Below, piece by piece: positions 33,247 through 40,754 of a DNA stretch of 64,000 nt; within the stretch, counting starts at the first letter, position 1; the number at the start of each line of letters is the position of its first letter. The DNA is from Paenibacillus andongensis (GTDB lineage Bacteria > Bacillota > Bacilli > Paenibacillales > NBRC-103111). The position numbers and the translations under genes were made by a program. The notes below the pieces were generated by a model. It ran no database searches. It saw nothing but the letters and a program-made list of their open reading frames with translations, and had not been told where the DNA came from. The DNA lies in NCBI RefSeq assembly GCF_025369935.1, contig NZ_CP104467.1, positions 6,269,001 through 6,333,000 of the forward strand, in the 5' to 3' direction.

Positions 33247-34074
33247 CTAGTTCAACATCAAACCGTGCTGCAACCGTTGACTTTTCCGCCAAACTGTAGG
33301 TGGGAGACCTTCTTGCTCCTTAAACCACTGTGAAAAGGAATGCAACCTGAAAAAGCCTACCTGTTCGGCGATTTCACGTATATCTTTATCTGTTGAGCTA
33401 AGAAGCCATTTTGCTTCCTGCAAACGGCACTGCTGCTGATATTGCTTTGGGCTAACGCCGTACATTTGTTCAAAGACGCGGCGAAAAGCGGGCTCCGTAA
33501 AACCGGCCATCTCTGCCAAATCAGACATGTGAACAGATTCCTGTACATTTTCACGAATATAGTCAGCCGCTTTCGTCACGGTCATCCCCTGCAAATCCTG
33601 CTGCGAGTGTTCAAGTAAAAAAAGCAGCAGCACTTCCATCCATGCCGAATAATTAGCTTGCTTCTCCTTTAAGAACGACGCTTTCATCCGAAGCCACTCC
33701 CGGAACAATCGCTCGAATCGCTCTTTGTCCAGTCGGGATAAAGCAAGGAATATAGGTGATCGATCTGCACCTCCGTCGCCAGTAAAGCCGCTTCCTCCGA
33801 GCTTATCTACCAGCTCCAACGTACGTGCCGTTACGCCCTGCAGTAAAATAACCCCAAACCTCACATTCGTCACCGCTTCAAACCTGTGTAACAATTCTGG
33901 CGGGATAATCACGATATGGCCTGCTTCCATCCAGCTTCGCCTCGACCACTCGAACAAGCACCGTCCTTCCAGCACGATACTGACTTCAACGGCCGAATGA
34001 CGGTGAAATCCATCATCATAAAAATCGGCATCATGTGTGCCGATAAAACTGCGGATATCCAGCTCATCTTTCAT
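33247..34074 (-). CDS. AraC family transcriptional regulator
   Basis: 275 aa. The N-terminal cupin-like sensor domain (HRHSAVEVSIVLEGRCLFEW...GHIVIIPPELLHRFEA) is followed by the C-terminal double HTH of about 100 residues (AADYIRENVQESVHMSDLAEMAGFTEPAFRRVFEQMYGVSPKQYQQQCRLQEAKWLL). It lies upstream of and in line with the dehydrogenase-isomerase genes and is the likely activator of that sugar pathway; the inducer is unknown. Confidence 0.92.
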   Translation of the reverse strand: MKDELDIRSFIGTHDADFYDDGFHRHSAVEVSIVLEGRCLFEWSRRSWMEAGHIVIIPPELLHRFEAVTNVRFGVILLQGVTARTLELVDKLGGSGFTGDGGADRSPIFLALSRLDKERFERLFREWLRMKASFLKEKQANYSAWMEVLLLFLLEHSQQDLQGMTVTKAADYIRENVQESVHMSDLAEMAGFTEPAFRRVFEQMYGVSPKQYQQQCRLQEAKWLLSSTDKDIREIAEQVGFFRLHSFSQWFKEQEGLPPTVWRKSQRLQHGLMLN

Positions 34075-34194
34075 TTGTCTTGCACCACCTCCAAAGCGGA
34101 CCTGACGCTCATTACATATTCATTCTTTTTAATTTCAAGAAAATAAAAGCATTTCCTTTAATTTGACGACAAATTGTACTAGGCAGGCTCAACG

Positions 34195-34226
34195 AAAAAA
34201 AAGCAGCACCTCTAGGGATGCTGCTT
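34195..34226 (-). terminator. Terminator of the CD3324-family gene
   Basis: AAGCAGCA / TGCTGCTT arms followed by TTTTTTTT on the minus strand, right after the stop codon. Confidence 0.85.
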
Positions 34227-34514
34227 CTATACTTGATTGGCTGTTAATTCGCGTGTTTTCACGATGATTTTGCGGATGCTGTCTTCCGACAGATGAAAGA
34301 CTTTGATTAGTTCCATCACAGTGGAACCGGTTTGGTACAACCGGAAAATTTCTCGATTTCTACGCTCAATGATAATGCGTGTTCCGTTATTTTCTCCCCA
34401 TCCAGCGCGCTTCTGCTCTTTCTTAGGGATATATACGATTTCACCTTGGATATATTCTTGTAATTGTTTTAATAGGTTAGGGGGAAGAACGTCTTTCCCG
34501 TTCTTGTAACTCAT
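34227..34514 (-). CDS. CD3324 family (Mor-like helix-turn-helix) protein
   Basis: 95 aa from the ATG at 34514 (AGGAGG 9 nt upstream; the longer frame has no site). The sequence KDVLPPNLLKQLQEYIQGEIVYIPKKEQ, then RNREIFRLYQTGSTVMELIKVFHLSEDSIRKII is typical of the CD3324 family, small proteins related to the Mor transcription activator with a C-terminal HTH. It probably binds DNA, but its targets are unknown. Two tiny peptide genes lie directly upstream on the same strand. Confidence 0.82.
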   Translation of the reverse strand: MSYKNGKDVLPPNLLKQLQEYIQGEIVYIPKKEQKRAGWGENNGTRIIIERRNREIFRLYQTGSTVMELIKVFHLSEDSIRKIIVKTRELTANQV

Positions 34515-34615
34515 GGATGAAAACCTCCTCAAATTGTCGAGCAAAGTTAAACTTTGTCTGATTTGCAGAGAGTATCTTCATCGCCCCTTAACCTCCTACC
34601 ATTCTCAAAAAATGG

Positions 34616-34642
34616 AATAAAAAAAACACGATCATAATCGTG
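34616..34642 (-). terminator. Terminator of tiny peptide gene 1
   Basis: CACGAT-catg-type hairpin (arms 34627-34632 / 34637-34642) followed by TTTTTTTT on the minus strand. Confidence 0.8.
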
Positions 34643-34703
34643 CCTGTCGGTTGTATGCAATTATACAATTCAGGTGAACGGTTATTCCACGAATGATATT
34701 CAG

Positions 34704-34763
34704 TTAGGAGACGAGTACCTCTGCGGCGGCCGCAACATTCATCGCTACTGTCATTGTGTTCAT
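34704..34763 (-). CDS. Tiny peptide gene 1 (19 aa), unknown
   Basis: The frame encodes MNTMTVAMNVAAAAEVLVS. AAAGGAG (34773-34779) is 9 nt before the ATG. A good promoter lies upstream (34864-34892), then a 5'-leader hairpin, and a terminator follows at 34616-34642. Together these make a self-contained transcript of about 240 nt. The residues between stop and terminator hold no further frame. The peptide is mildly hydrophobic and Ala-rich with the ending AEVLVS, which resembles the ending of peptide 2 (AEVVSA). Function unknown: it could be a signalling peptide, a small membrane-active peptide or the leader of a regulatory RNA. Confidence 0.5.
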   Translation of the reverse strand: MNTMTVAMNVAAAAEVLVS

Positions 34764-34811
34764 TAAAAAGCACTCCTTTCACCAGATAGTTTAATTTTTG
34801 GAATTTGGGTT

Positions 34812-34829
34812 GGAGAGCAAAGTCTCTCC
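34812..34829 (-). other. 5'-leader hairpin of peptide transcript 1
   Basis: Arms GGAGAG / CTCTCC with a 6-nt loop, between promoter and ribosome site. Confidence 0.55.
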
Positions 34830-34863
34830 TAATTAATGGTGTTCACTATGTGTTCACATTCTC

Positions 34864-34892
34864 ATTATATGTAAAAAGCATCTCGCTGTCTA
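34864..34892 (-). promoter_or_regulatory. Promoter of tiny peptide gene 1
   Basis: On the minus strand TAGACA (34887-34892), a 17-nt spacer and a perfect TATAAT (34864-34869). Confidence 0.7.
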
Positions 34893-34900
34893 CTCATTCT

Positions 34901-34932
34901 GGAAAAATATGCGGGGGCCTAGCGACCCCCGT
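34901..34932 (-). terminator. Terminator after tiny peptide gene 2
   Basis: GGGGG...CCCCC hairpin on the minus strand followed by GCATATTTTTC. A second hairpin, CTCTGC-GTAA-GCAGAG (34947-34962), lies at the stop codon of the peptide frame. Confidence 0.65.
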
Positions 34933-34951
34933 TTGGAACGATGGACTCTGC

Positions 34952-34987
34952 TTACGCAGAGACCACCTCTGCTTTTGTTGTAATCAC
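34952..34987 (-). CDS. Tiny peptide gene 2 (11 aa), unknown
   Basis: The frame begins with GTG and encodes MITTKAEVVSA. AAAGGAG (34996-35002) is 8 nt upstream. A weak promoter (TTGAGA-N18-TAAATA, 35033-35062) and a 14-bp palindrome TAGCCGGCCGGCTA (35013-35026) precede it, and a hairpin terminator follows. Its design matches peptide gene 1, which is immediately downstream with its own promoter. At 11 residues it could equally be a leader peptide whose translation controls the hairpins that overlap its end. Confidence 0.4.
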   Translation of the reverse strand: MITTKAEVVSA

Positions 34988-35012
34988 CTTGATCACTCCT
35001 TTCCGAAGTAAT

Positions 35013-35026
35013 TAGCCGGCCGGCTA
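35013..35026. repeat. Perfect palindrome TAGCCGGCCGGCTA
   Basis: A 14-bp GC-rich perfect palindrome in otherwise AT-rich DNA, in the leader of peptide gene 2. Could be an operator or an RNA hairpin. Confidence 0.6.
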
Positions 35027-35108
35027 CCTCTATATTTACTCATATTTCCAGCTTGTTCTCAAGTGAAAGAATGGTTATAAAGATTCTTTCCTAGTTGAGG
35101 TGATTTTG

Positions 35109-35159
35109 TTGAGCAAAATGATTGGAATGGCGCTTGAACGCGCAAGAAAAACCCTATAG
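35109..35159 (+). pseudogene. Possible remnant of an HTH regulator start (16 aa)
   Basis: TTG start with GAGGTGA 5 nt upstream; encodes MSKMIGMALERARKTL and then a stop. The sequence looks like the first helix of an XRE-type regulator, but nothing of the rest follows before the IS element 87 bp further on. Low confidence; it may be a chance frame. Confidence 0.2.
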
Positions 35160-35279
35160 ATTAGCTGCCAAGGGGGGGAGGATTTCTGCATAAATGATCT
35201 CAGAATCATAGAGGTGGTCTAGAATTGGATCATTACCTGCAGAAATGCTCTTCTGTCAAGAAAGTGGACACTTCTTTAG

Positions 35280-36113
35280 TTAAGCTGCGTTCTGGTAGTA
35301 CAACTTTTCGAAGCGTAACGGAGACATGTAGCCAATCGTGCTGTTAGATCGTTTCCGGTTGTAAAAGATTTCGAGGTATCGGAACAACTTCTCCTGCGCT
35401 TCTTGCTTCGTCTTAAATTTGGGTTTGCTGTAGATACACTCACGTTTTAAGATGCTGTGAAAAGCCTCAATACAAGCATTGTCATAACAGTTGCCCTTAC
35501 GACTCATGCTTGGCTTCATACCGTAGCTTGCTAACTGCTCACGGTACTCCTTTGAGGCATACTGGGAGCCGCGATCAGAATGATGGATAAGGCCTTTGCC
35601 TGGCTTCTTTGAGGCGTATGCCTGATTTAGCGCATCCATTACCAAGTCAGTCGTCATTCGATCGCTAAGTTTCCATCCAACGATTTGTTTCGTGTGCAGA
35701 TCCATGATGCTAGCCAGATAGAGCCTCCCTTGACGGCAAGGAATGTAGGTTATGTCAGCTACCCACTTTTCATTTGGTTTCGTTGCTTTAAAGTCTTGCT
35801 CAAGGATATTGGGAGCAATGGGCTGATCGTGATTAGAATCTGTCGTAGTGACCCTGAACTTCCGCGCCATACACGAACGTAATCCATGTTCGCGCATAAT
35901 AAGACCCACCGTACGTTCCGCTACGGTCCAGCCTTCTTTCACAAGTTCTTTGAATATCCTCGGGCTGCCATAAGTTTCATCCGAATCATAAAAATGCCAC
36001 TTAATGCGTTTAGTTAGTTCCTCTTTGCGCTTGTTACGCTCGGACACAACAACAGTTTTCCATTTGTAATAGCCGCTCCTAGACACTTGTAGCACGTCAC
36101 ACATCTTCTCCAA
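35280..36113 (-). CDS. IS3-family transposase OrfB (DDE integrase), copy 1
   Basis: 277 aa from its own ATG. In full it is probably made as an OrfAB fusion by -1 frameshifting, because the -1 frame is open from the slippery site and adds an HLQQRKELRFQFIEDHRSEF-type segment. DDE residues are visible in KWVADITYIP (Asp), HHSDRGSQYAS (Asp) and NACIEAFHSILKRE (Glu). An HTH_21-type region (YGSPRIFKEL) precedes the core. The protein is identical to copy 2. It catalyses excision and integration of the element. Confidence 0.95.
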   Translation of the reverse strand: MEKMCDVLQVSRSGYYKWKTVVVSERNKRKEELTKRIKWHFYDSDETYGSPRIFKELVKEGWTVAERTVGLIMREHGLRSCMARKFRVTTTDSNHDQPIAPNILEQDFKATKPNEKWVADITYIPCRQGRLYLASIMDLHTKQIVGWKLSDRMTTDLVMDALNQAYASKKPGKGLIHHSDRGSQYASKEYREQLASYGMKPSMSRKGNCYDNACIEAFHSILKRECIYSKPKFKTKQEAQEKLFRYLEIFYNRKRSNSTIGYMSPLRFEKLYYQNAA

Positions 36114-36151
36114 TCGAAACTCGGAGCGATGATCCTCGATGAATTGGAACC

Positions 36152-36466
36152 TTAGTTCTTTTCTTTGCTGAAGATGTGCAGCGCCTTTTTTAAAATAGCA
36201 AGTTCCTCTTGGAGATCTTGATTTTGGCGTTCTTTCTCCTGATACTCCAGATCTTTTTCACGTAACTGTTGCTCAAGCTGGCGCACTCTTTCCGGAGTAA
36301 TTACTGACTCCGTCTGAAATTCGTCACGGTATGTAGCTTTCCAGTTGTGCAGAACACCCGCAGATATCCCGAGCTCTTCGGACATCTGCGGCATTGATTT
36401 ACCTTGCTCTAAGATGTACTTCACTGTCTGCTTCTTAAATTCTTCACTATAACGATTTCGTTCCAT
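36152..36466 (-). CDS. IS3-family OrfA (HTH protein), copy 1
   Basis: 104 aa. The N-terminal HTH (YSEEFKKQTVKYILEQGKSMPQMSEELGISAGVLHNWKA) binds the IS ends, and the C-terminal coiled coil/leucine-zipper helix (ERVRQLEQQLREKDLEYQEKERQNQDLQEELAIL) dimerises. The ATG is 8 nt after GGAGAGG. Near its end the heptamer A-AAA-AAG (36185-36191) lies in the right frame for -1 slippage into orfB. Identical to copy 2. Confidence 0.93.
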   Translation of the reverse strand: MERNRYSEEFKKQTVKYILEQGKSMPQMSEELGISAGVLHNWKATYRDEFQTESVITPERVRQLEQQLREKDLEYQEKERQNQDLQEELAILKKALHIFSKEKN

Positions 36467-36540
36467 CCCGGACACCTCTCCCTCTTATTGATATTATCTT
36501 AGTTTCACTTAAGAGATGTCCACTTTTAATTCTAGGTGCA

Positions 36541-36806
36541 AAAGTACATCAATAAAGGTCGACTAGGAATAAAATCGGATGATTTGATGCAGAAAGTACA
36601 TCAAAAATGATTAAAAAGTGTACTTATCGGAGAGTTTGGACAATTTTGCTGTAGGAAATGCAGGTAAACGGTGCTGAACGTGCGTTGATGGCGGAAAAAC
36701 AATGTAGGAAATACTTATTTTCCCGCTTGGACGCTCGATTTGAGAACGCGGCATAAGACGCTTTTATGGGGGATAAGGGATGTTACGGCTGTGTTGAGCG
36801 ACGTGA
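36541..36806. other. Intergenic region downstream of IS copy 1 with short repeats
   Basis: No gene is supported. It holds the right half of the interrupted repeat (AAAGTACATCAA), an intact copy at 36583-36605, and further loose relatives (AAAAAGTGTACTT at about 36616-36628). A plus-strand frame that starts near 36740 runs antisense through pxpA and is a GC artefact. Confidence 0.6.
36583..36605. repeat. Intact short palindromic repeat (IS target family)
   Basis: TTTGATG-cagaaagta-CATCAAA: perfect 7-bp arms around a 9-nt centre. The core TGCAGAAAGTACATCAAA matches the sequences interrupted by both IS copies. Confidence 0.75.
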
Positions 36807-37574
36807 CTAATGCCCGAGCGCCATCATTGCGATGCCGCTGCTGTTTAACAGCGCGCGGATATCGCGCGCGAACTCCACGGCGTGTGCACCATCGCCGTGG
36901 ATGCAGATCGTGTCCGCGCGCATGTTCAGGTCATCTCCCTCCCGGGAGAGGACCTTCCCTTCGCGGACGAGCCTTACGACCTGCGCCGCAGCGTCGGCGG
37001 CGCCGGAGAGCAGCGCCCCCGGCTGATCGCGGGGCGTCAGCGTGCCGTCCCGCTGGTAGCTGCGGTCCGCGAAGGCTTCGTGAGCTAGCCGCAGCCCCGC
37101 GGCGGCACCCGCCCGCAGCAGCTCGCTGCCGGGCGGTCCGAACAGCGTCAGCTCCGCGCTGACGCTGGCGGTCGCAGCCGCAATGGCCGCGGCGAGATCA
37201 TGGCGCTTCGCAGCCATGTGATAGAGCGCGCCATGCGGCTTTACATGCTGCAGGCGTCCGCCTTCGGCGTGGACGAACGCCTGCAGCGCCCCGAGCTGAT
37301 ACAACGTCAGCTCGTAAGCCTCAGCCGGCGTGATCGCGATCTCGCGCCGGCCGAAGCCCTGTAGATCGGGAAGGCCCGGATGGGCCCCGATCGCAACGCC
37401 TTTGCGCAAGCACAGCTGCACAGTGCTGCGCATGGTTGCGGGATCGCCTGCGTGGAACCCGCAGGCGATGTTGGCGGAGCTGACGTAGTCGAGCAGCTCC
37501 TCATCCCGGCCAAGGCGATAAGCGCCGAAGCCTTCGCCCATGTCACAATTCAAGTCAATACGCAGAATTCTCAC
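36807..37574 (-). CDS. pxpA: 5-oxoprolinase subunit PxpA (LamB/YcsF family)
   Basis: 255 aa. LamB/YcsF blocks: [64 protein letters not shown] and [17 protein letters not shown]. The PxpABC complex hydrolyses 5-oxoproline to glutamate with ATP. Start is GTG; the upstream site (GAGCTGGGA) is poor. The gene is much richer in GC, with more Ala, Arg and Gly codons, than pxpB, pxpC and the rest of the window, which points to a different history (transfer or recombination). It is the last gene of the pxpB-pxpC-pxpA order, 194 bp after pxpC. Confidence 0.93.
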   Translation of the reverse strand: MRILRIDLNCDMGEGFGAYRLGRDEELLDYVSSANIACGFHAGDPATMRSTVQLCLRKGVAIGAHPGLPDLQGFGRREIAITPAEAYELTLYQLGALQAFVHAEGGRLQHVKPHGALYHMAAKRHDLAAAIAAATASVSAELTLFGPPGSELLRAGAAAGLRLAHEAFADRSYQRDGTLTPRDQPGALLSGAADAAAQVVRLVREGKVLSREGDDLNMRADTICIHGDGAHAVEFARDIRALLNSSGIAMMALGH

Positions 37575-37768
37575 TCCCAGCTCTTCAGTTCTTTCCTTCT
37601 TTTTAGTCAGCGGTTCCTCAGTTCTTAACTAAACGCTTCAATGCCCGTCCTTCTTCTCTTCAGTTCGTTCTTCTTCTTCTCCTCAGTTCTTCCGTTCTTC
37701 AGCCCTAAGCTCCCCAGCTCTTTAGCACTTCATTCCTTCATTCCCTCAGCTTTCTTCTCTCCAATCCC
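37575..37768. repeat. Low-complexity pyrimidine-rich linker between pxpC and pxpA
   Basis: About 190 bp that are almost all C and T on the plus strand, with many imperfect copies of TTCAGTTCTT-like units (for example TCAGTTCTT, TTCAGTTCG, CTCAGTTCTTCC). No gene or terminator is visible. The corresponding mRNA would be purine-rich and unstructured. Confidence 0.75.
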
Positions 37769-38755
37769 TCAACACCTAAATCCCCCACGATCCCGCACCC
37801 AAGCCCGAACCCCAGCCTCAAGCAGCCGCAAATCCATCATTTGCAGCAAGATCTGCTCTTGGGCTTCCCGGTGGCTGACCTCCCGGAAACGAAGCTTCCC
37901 GCCTGGTTTCACCTGAGCTGCTAAGGGAAGATCGGCCGTGATGACATGCGCGATACGCGGGTAGCCTCCGGTTGTTTGGCAGTCCGCCATCAGCAGGATG
38001 GGCTGACCACTTGGAGGAACTTGAATCGTACCTTGGATGACCGCTTCTGAGATCATCTCACTCGGTACGCCATCAGAGAGTTCAAGCTTCATCCCTTCCA
38101 ATCGATAACCCATTCGATCGGATTGTGCGGTAACGATATAGCTTTGAGCCAGCAAGTTCCGTCTGCTTGCGTCTGTAAAAAGGGCGGCTTCCTTCCCTCG
38201 TACGACCCTCACAACTGGATTTCCTTCATAATCCGGACGAATAAAGGCACTCACAGACCCAGGATAGTGAAGATTATCGCCTACCACTTCTTGTTTTACC
38301 GGCAGAACATCCCCCGCTTGTAATGCCCTACCTTGGTGACCGCCTATTCTTGCACGTAAATAGGTGCTTCTGCTGCCCATTACAGGTTTCACCTCGAAAC
38401 CACCATACACGGCTAAGTAGGCTCTGCAGCCCTTAACGGCATAATGAACATTTAACTGATCTCCTTTACGGATCAAAAATGGCCGCCAAAATGGGACTCT
38501 ATTGCCGTCTATATCAACTTCCATATCAGCTCCGCATAAAGATAGCAGCATATCCTTCTGCGCTACCATGCTCGGTCCTAGCAGTGTCATTTCTAGAACA
38601 GCTGCTCCCCCATCATTCCCAACAAGTATATTGGCAGCTCGATGCGCAAAGAGGTCCATAGGGCCTGAAGTAATGACGCCATATTTCCGCTGTCCATACC
38701 TTCCCTCATCCTGCAAGGTTGATAATACCCCTGGCTTGATGACCTCAAAGCCCAT
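37769..38755 (-). CDS. pxpC: 5-oxoprolinase subunit PxpC (biotin-dependent carboxyltransferase fold)
   Basis: 328 aa from the ATG at 38755, chosen because it overlaps the pxpB stop by 11 bp and has AGAGGA 9 nt upstream. KipA/allophanate hydrolase subunit 2 blocks: IKPGVLSTLQDEGRYGQRKYGVITSGPMD, LEMTLLGPSM, CRAYLAVYGGFEVKPVMGSRSTYLRARIGGHQGR and ILLMADCQTTGGYPRIAHVI. It works with PxpB and PxpA in 5-oxoproline cleavage. Composition is like that of pxpB, unlike pxpA. Confidence 0.94.
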   Translation of the reverse strand: MGFEVIKPGVLSTLQDEGRYGQRKYGVITSGPMDLFAHRAANILVGNDGGAAVLEMTLLGPSMVAQKDMLLSLCGADMEVDIDGNRVPFWRPFLIRKGDQLNVHYAVKGCRAYLAVYGGFEVKPVMGSRSTYLRARIGGHQGRALQAGDVLPVKQEVVGDNLHYPGSVSAFIRPDYEGNPVVRVVRGKEAALFTDASRRNLLAQSYIVTAQSDRMGYRLEGMKLELSDGVPSEMISEAVIQGTIQVPPSGQPILLMADCQTTGGYPRIAHVITADLPLAAQVKPGGKLRFREVSHREAQEQILLQMMDLRLLEAGVRAWVRDRGGFRC

Positions 38756-39533
38756 TTCCCATGTTCCTCTCTTCTTCATATTGGAACTGCTCAGCCGTGA
38801 TGGAAACAAATCTTACATGATCTCCTACCTTCAGTAGAGATGGCGAATCGGATTCCGGATGAAATAGAGCCAGCGGTGTACGACCAATCAAATTCCAGCC
38901 GCCTGGCGTTTCAAAGGGGTAAATGCCTGTTTGGGCACCGCCAATGCCTACCGAACCGGCAGGTATCCTCGTCCGAGGTACCGCTTTCCTTGGTGTAGCT
39001 AACTTGACATTCAATCCACCCAAATAAGGAAATCCAGGTGCAAAGCCAATCATATATACCGGATAGATCTGAGAGGTGTGCAAGCGCACAATCTCTTCCT
39101 TACTAACCCGATGATAGGCCGCAACATCCGCAAGATCTGGACCATAATCGTCATCGTAACAAACAGGGATTTCAATGATTCGTTCAGGCGCGATGCCATC
39201 ATCCCTATTTTCATTTTCATAATTTCCCAAAAGATGTTGTATATGTAATAAGACAATATCGTAGGGCAGTAATGTATTCGTTAATCCAGAACGCCCACTT
39301 CTTCTACTGGTTCCCTCTTCTGAATAGTGGTTATAAACCTGAAAGCTGTCATAATAAATCGTGATTGTGGTATATGCCGATACGATTTCGATAAAACCTT
39401 CAAACCGATTATTCTCTAAGTAAGCTGTTAACTGACGTACTCGATTTAGAATGGATACATCAATGTCCGTTCCAAGCCTAATCACAATAGCCGAATCCCC
39501 CAGCAGATGGCATTCGTAAGAAAGCTTGGTCAT
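38745..39533 (-). CDS. pxpB: 5-oxoprolinase subunit PxpB (allophanate hydrolase subunit 1 family)
   Basis: 262 aa. The ATG at 39533 overlaps the stop of the esterase gene (ATGA), which suggests translational coupling. Family blocks: HLLGDSAIVIRLG at the N-terminus, and IPVCYDDDYGPDLADVAAYH, VYMIGFAPGFPYLGGL, TPRKAVPRTRIPAGSVGIGGAQTGIYPFETPGGWNLIGRTP. PxpB is the KipI-like partner of PxpC. The overlap with both neighbours marks a tightly packed operon of esterase-pxpB-pxpC. Confidence 0.94.
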   Translation of the reverse strand: MTKLSYECHLLGDSAIVIRLGTDIDVSILNRVRQLTAYLENNRFEGFIEIVSAYTTITIYYDSFQVYNHYSEEGTSRRSGRSGLTNTLLPYDIVLLHIQHLLGNYENENRDDGIAPERIIEIPVCYDDDYGPDLADVAAYHRVSKEEIVRLHTSQIYPVYMIGFAPGFPYLGGLNVKLATPRKAVPRTRIPAGSVGIGGAQTGIYPFETPGGWNLIGRTPLALFHPESDSPSLLKVGDHVRFVSITAEQFQYEEERNMGNGL

Positions 39534-40336
39534 GCAAAATGCTGCTTTTTGAGCCAATTCGCACAAAGTTCAGGCCAAATGTAAGCTTCCTGATGATCAT
39601 CCGCTATGCCAATACCATGACGCCCGCTCTCAAAAACGTGCAAATCAAAAGGCACTTTATGGCGGCTAAGCGCCCCCGCAAATAGCAAACTGTTCTCGAC
39701 GGGAACGGCCTCATCATCAGCTGTATGCCAGAGAAACGTCGGTGGCGTCTGCGCTGTTACTTGTTGGTCATTGGATAGCAGTGAGACCAACTTCTCATCC
39801 GGTGTTTTTCCCAGTAAATTAATTTTTGAACCTTCATGTCCAAACTCTCCGGAGAATGTAATCACTGGGTAACAGAGCACCATCACATCGGGACGACTGC
39901 TTTGTCGTTCGATCGGATCGATGGACTCCTGATCCCCTGCATCGTAATGTGTACCGGCTGTTGAAGCTAGGTGTCCACCTGCCGAGAAGCCGAGAATACC
40001 AATGCGGTTCGGATCGATCTGCCATTCTTCCGCATGATGCCTTACTGTTCGTATTGCCCGCTGTGCATCTTGGAGTGGAACCGGGTGTTCATAAGGAGCT
40101 ACACGGTAATTCAAAACAAAAGCTGAAATCCCAAGTCCATTTAGCCATTTGGCAATTGGCTCTCCCTCATGAGGAGCACGCAAACCGTAGCCTCCTCCTG
40201 GGCATACTATAACGGCAGAGCTCAGGCCTTCCTTAGACACAGGGTATAAAGTCAAACTCGGACATCCTTGGTTATATTCACCTATGCTATCCTTGGATGC
40301 TCCGGGCCATAATTCAATCGTTTTTATCATACTCAA
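39530..40336 (-). CDS. Alpha/beta hydrolase (esterase/lipase family)
   Basis: About 268 aa. The oxyanion motif CPGGGYGLRAPHEGEP and the nucleophile elbow GFSAGG (Ser) with a later Asp in DDEAVPVENSLL and His in SGRHGIGI complete a catalytic triad. TTG 40336 has AGGGGG 7 nt upstream; ATG 40330 is the alternative. There is no signal peptide, so it is cytosolic. It overlaps pxpB and may supply or process a substrate linked to 5-oxoproline, but the natural ester is unknown. Confidence 0.87.
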   Translation of the reverse strand: MSMIKTIELWPGASKDSIGEYNQGCPSLTLYPVSKEGLSSAVIVCPGGGYGLRAPHEGEPIAKWLNGLGISAFVLNYRVAPYEHPVPLQDAQRAIRTVRHHAEEWQIDPNRIGILGFSAGGHLASTAGTHYDAGDQESIDPIERQSSRPDVMVLCYPVITFSGEFGHEGSKINLLGKTPDEKLVSLLSNDQQVTAQTPPTFLWHTADDEAVPVENSLLFAGALSRHKVPFDLHVFESGRHGIGIADDHQEAYIWPELCANWLKKQHFA

Positions 40337-40433
40337 TGTGAAACCCCCTATTTTCATTTTCGTACTAAGTTAATAATATCGAATCTCAATCAAGTAGCAA
40401 GAGTCTATTTGACAAAAAAAGGAGATGATCTTC

Positions 40434-40754
40434 ATGATAGTAGCTACAACAGAATACATTGCTGGCTATGAAGTCACGGAAGTGTTGGGCAGTACATTTG
40501 GGGTCGTTGTGCGAGCCAGAGGGATTGGCGGCGATATACTTGCTTCTTTAAAAGGGCTTGTGGGCGGAGAAGTCACTCAGTACACCCAGATGGTAGAAGA
40601 CGGGCGCAAGCAAGCCATGGACCGATTGGTCAAAAATGCCGCAGCCATGGGCGCTGACGCTATTGTAATGATGCGTTTCGATAGCGGTGACATCGGACAA
40701 AATATGAGTGAAATCGTCGCTTATGGCACTGCCGTCCGGACACGTAGGCTATGA
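40434..40754 (+). CDS. YbjQ family (UPF0145) putative metal-binding protein
   Basis: 106 aa from the ATG at 40434 (AAAAGGAG upstream; an earlier in-frame ATG overlaps the site). The pattern EVTEVLGSTFGVVVRARGIGGDI, KGLVGGEVTQYTQMVEDGRKQAMDRLVKNAAAMGADAIVMMRFDS is typical of the YbjQ family, pentameric beta/alpha proteins of unknown function. It overlaps the next small membrane gene by ATGA, so the two are coupled and may act together. Confidence 0.92.
   Translation: MIVATTEYIAGYEVTEVLGSTFGVVVRARGIGGDILASLKGLVGGEVTQYTQMVEDGRKQAMDRLVKNAAAMGADAIVMMRFDSGDIGQNMSEIVAYGTAVRTRRL

Larger units (their letters stand above)
35246..36540 (-). mobile_element. IS3-family insertion sequence, copy 1 (1295 bp)
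   Basis: The ends were set by comparison with copy 2. The outer sequence is TGCACC at the transposase 5' side and AGAGCA at the 3' side, with imperfect terminal inverted repeats that share AGTGGACA. A 3-bp direct repeat AAA (35243-35245 and 36541-36543) flanks the element. It carries orfA and orfB in the IS3 arrangement with a slippery site at 36185-36191. It is inserted in a short dispersed repeat. Confidence 0.95.

Noticed and set aside
34588-34782. 64-aa minus-strand frame
   Set aside because: It overlaps tiny peptide gene 1 in another frame and reads through that unit's terminator; its start lacks a ribosome site.
36740-37162. 140-aa Arg/Pro/Ala-rich plus-strand frame
   Set aside because: It is antisense to pxpA; long open frames on both strands are expected in GC-rich coding DNA.
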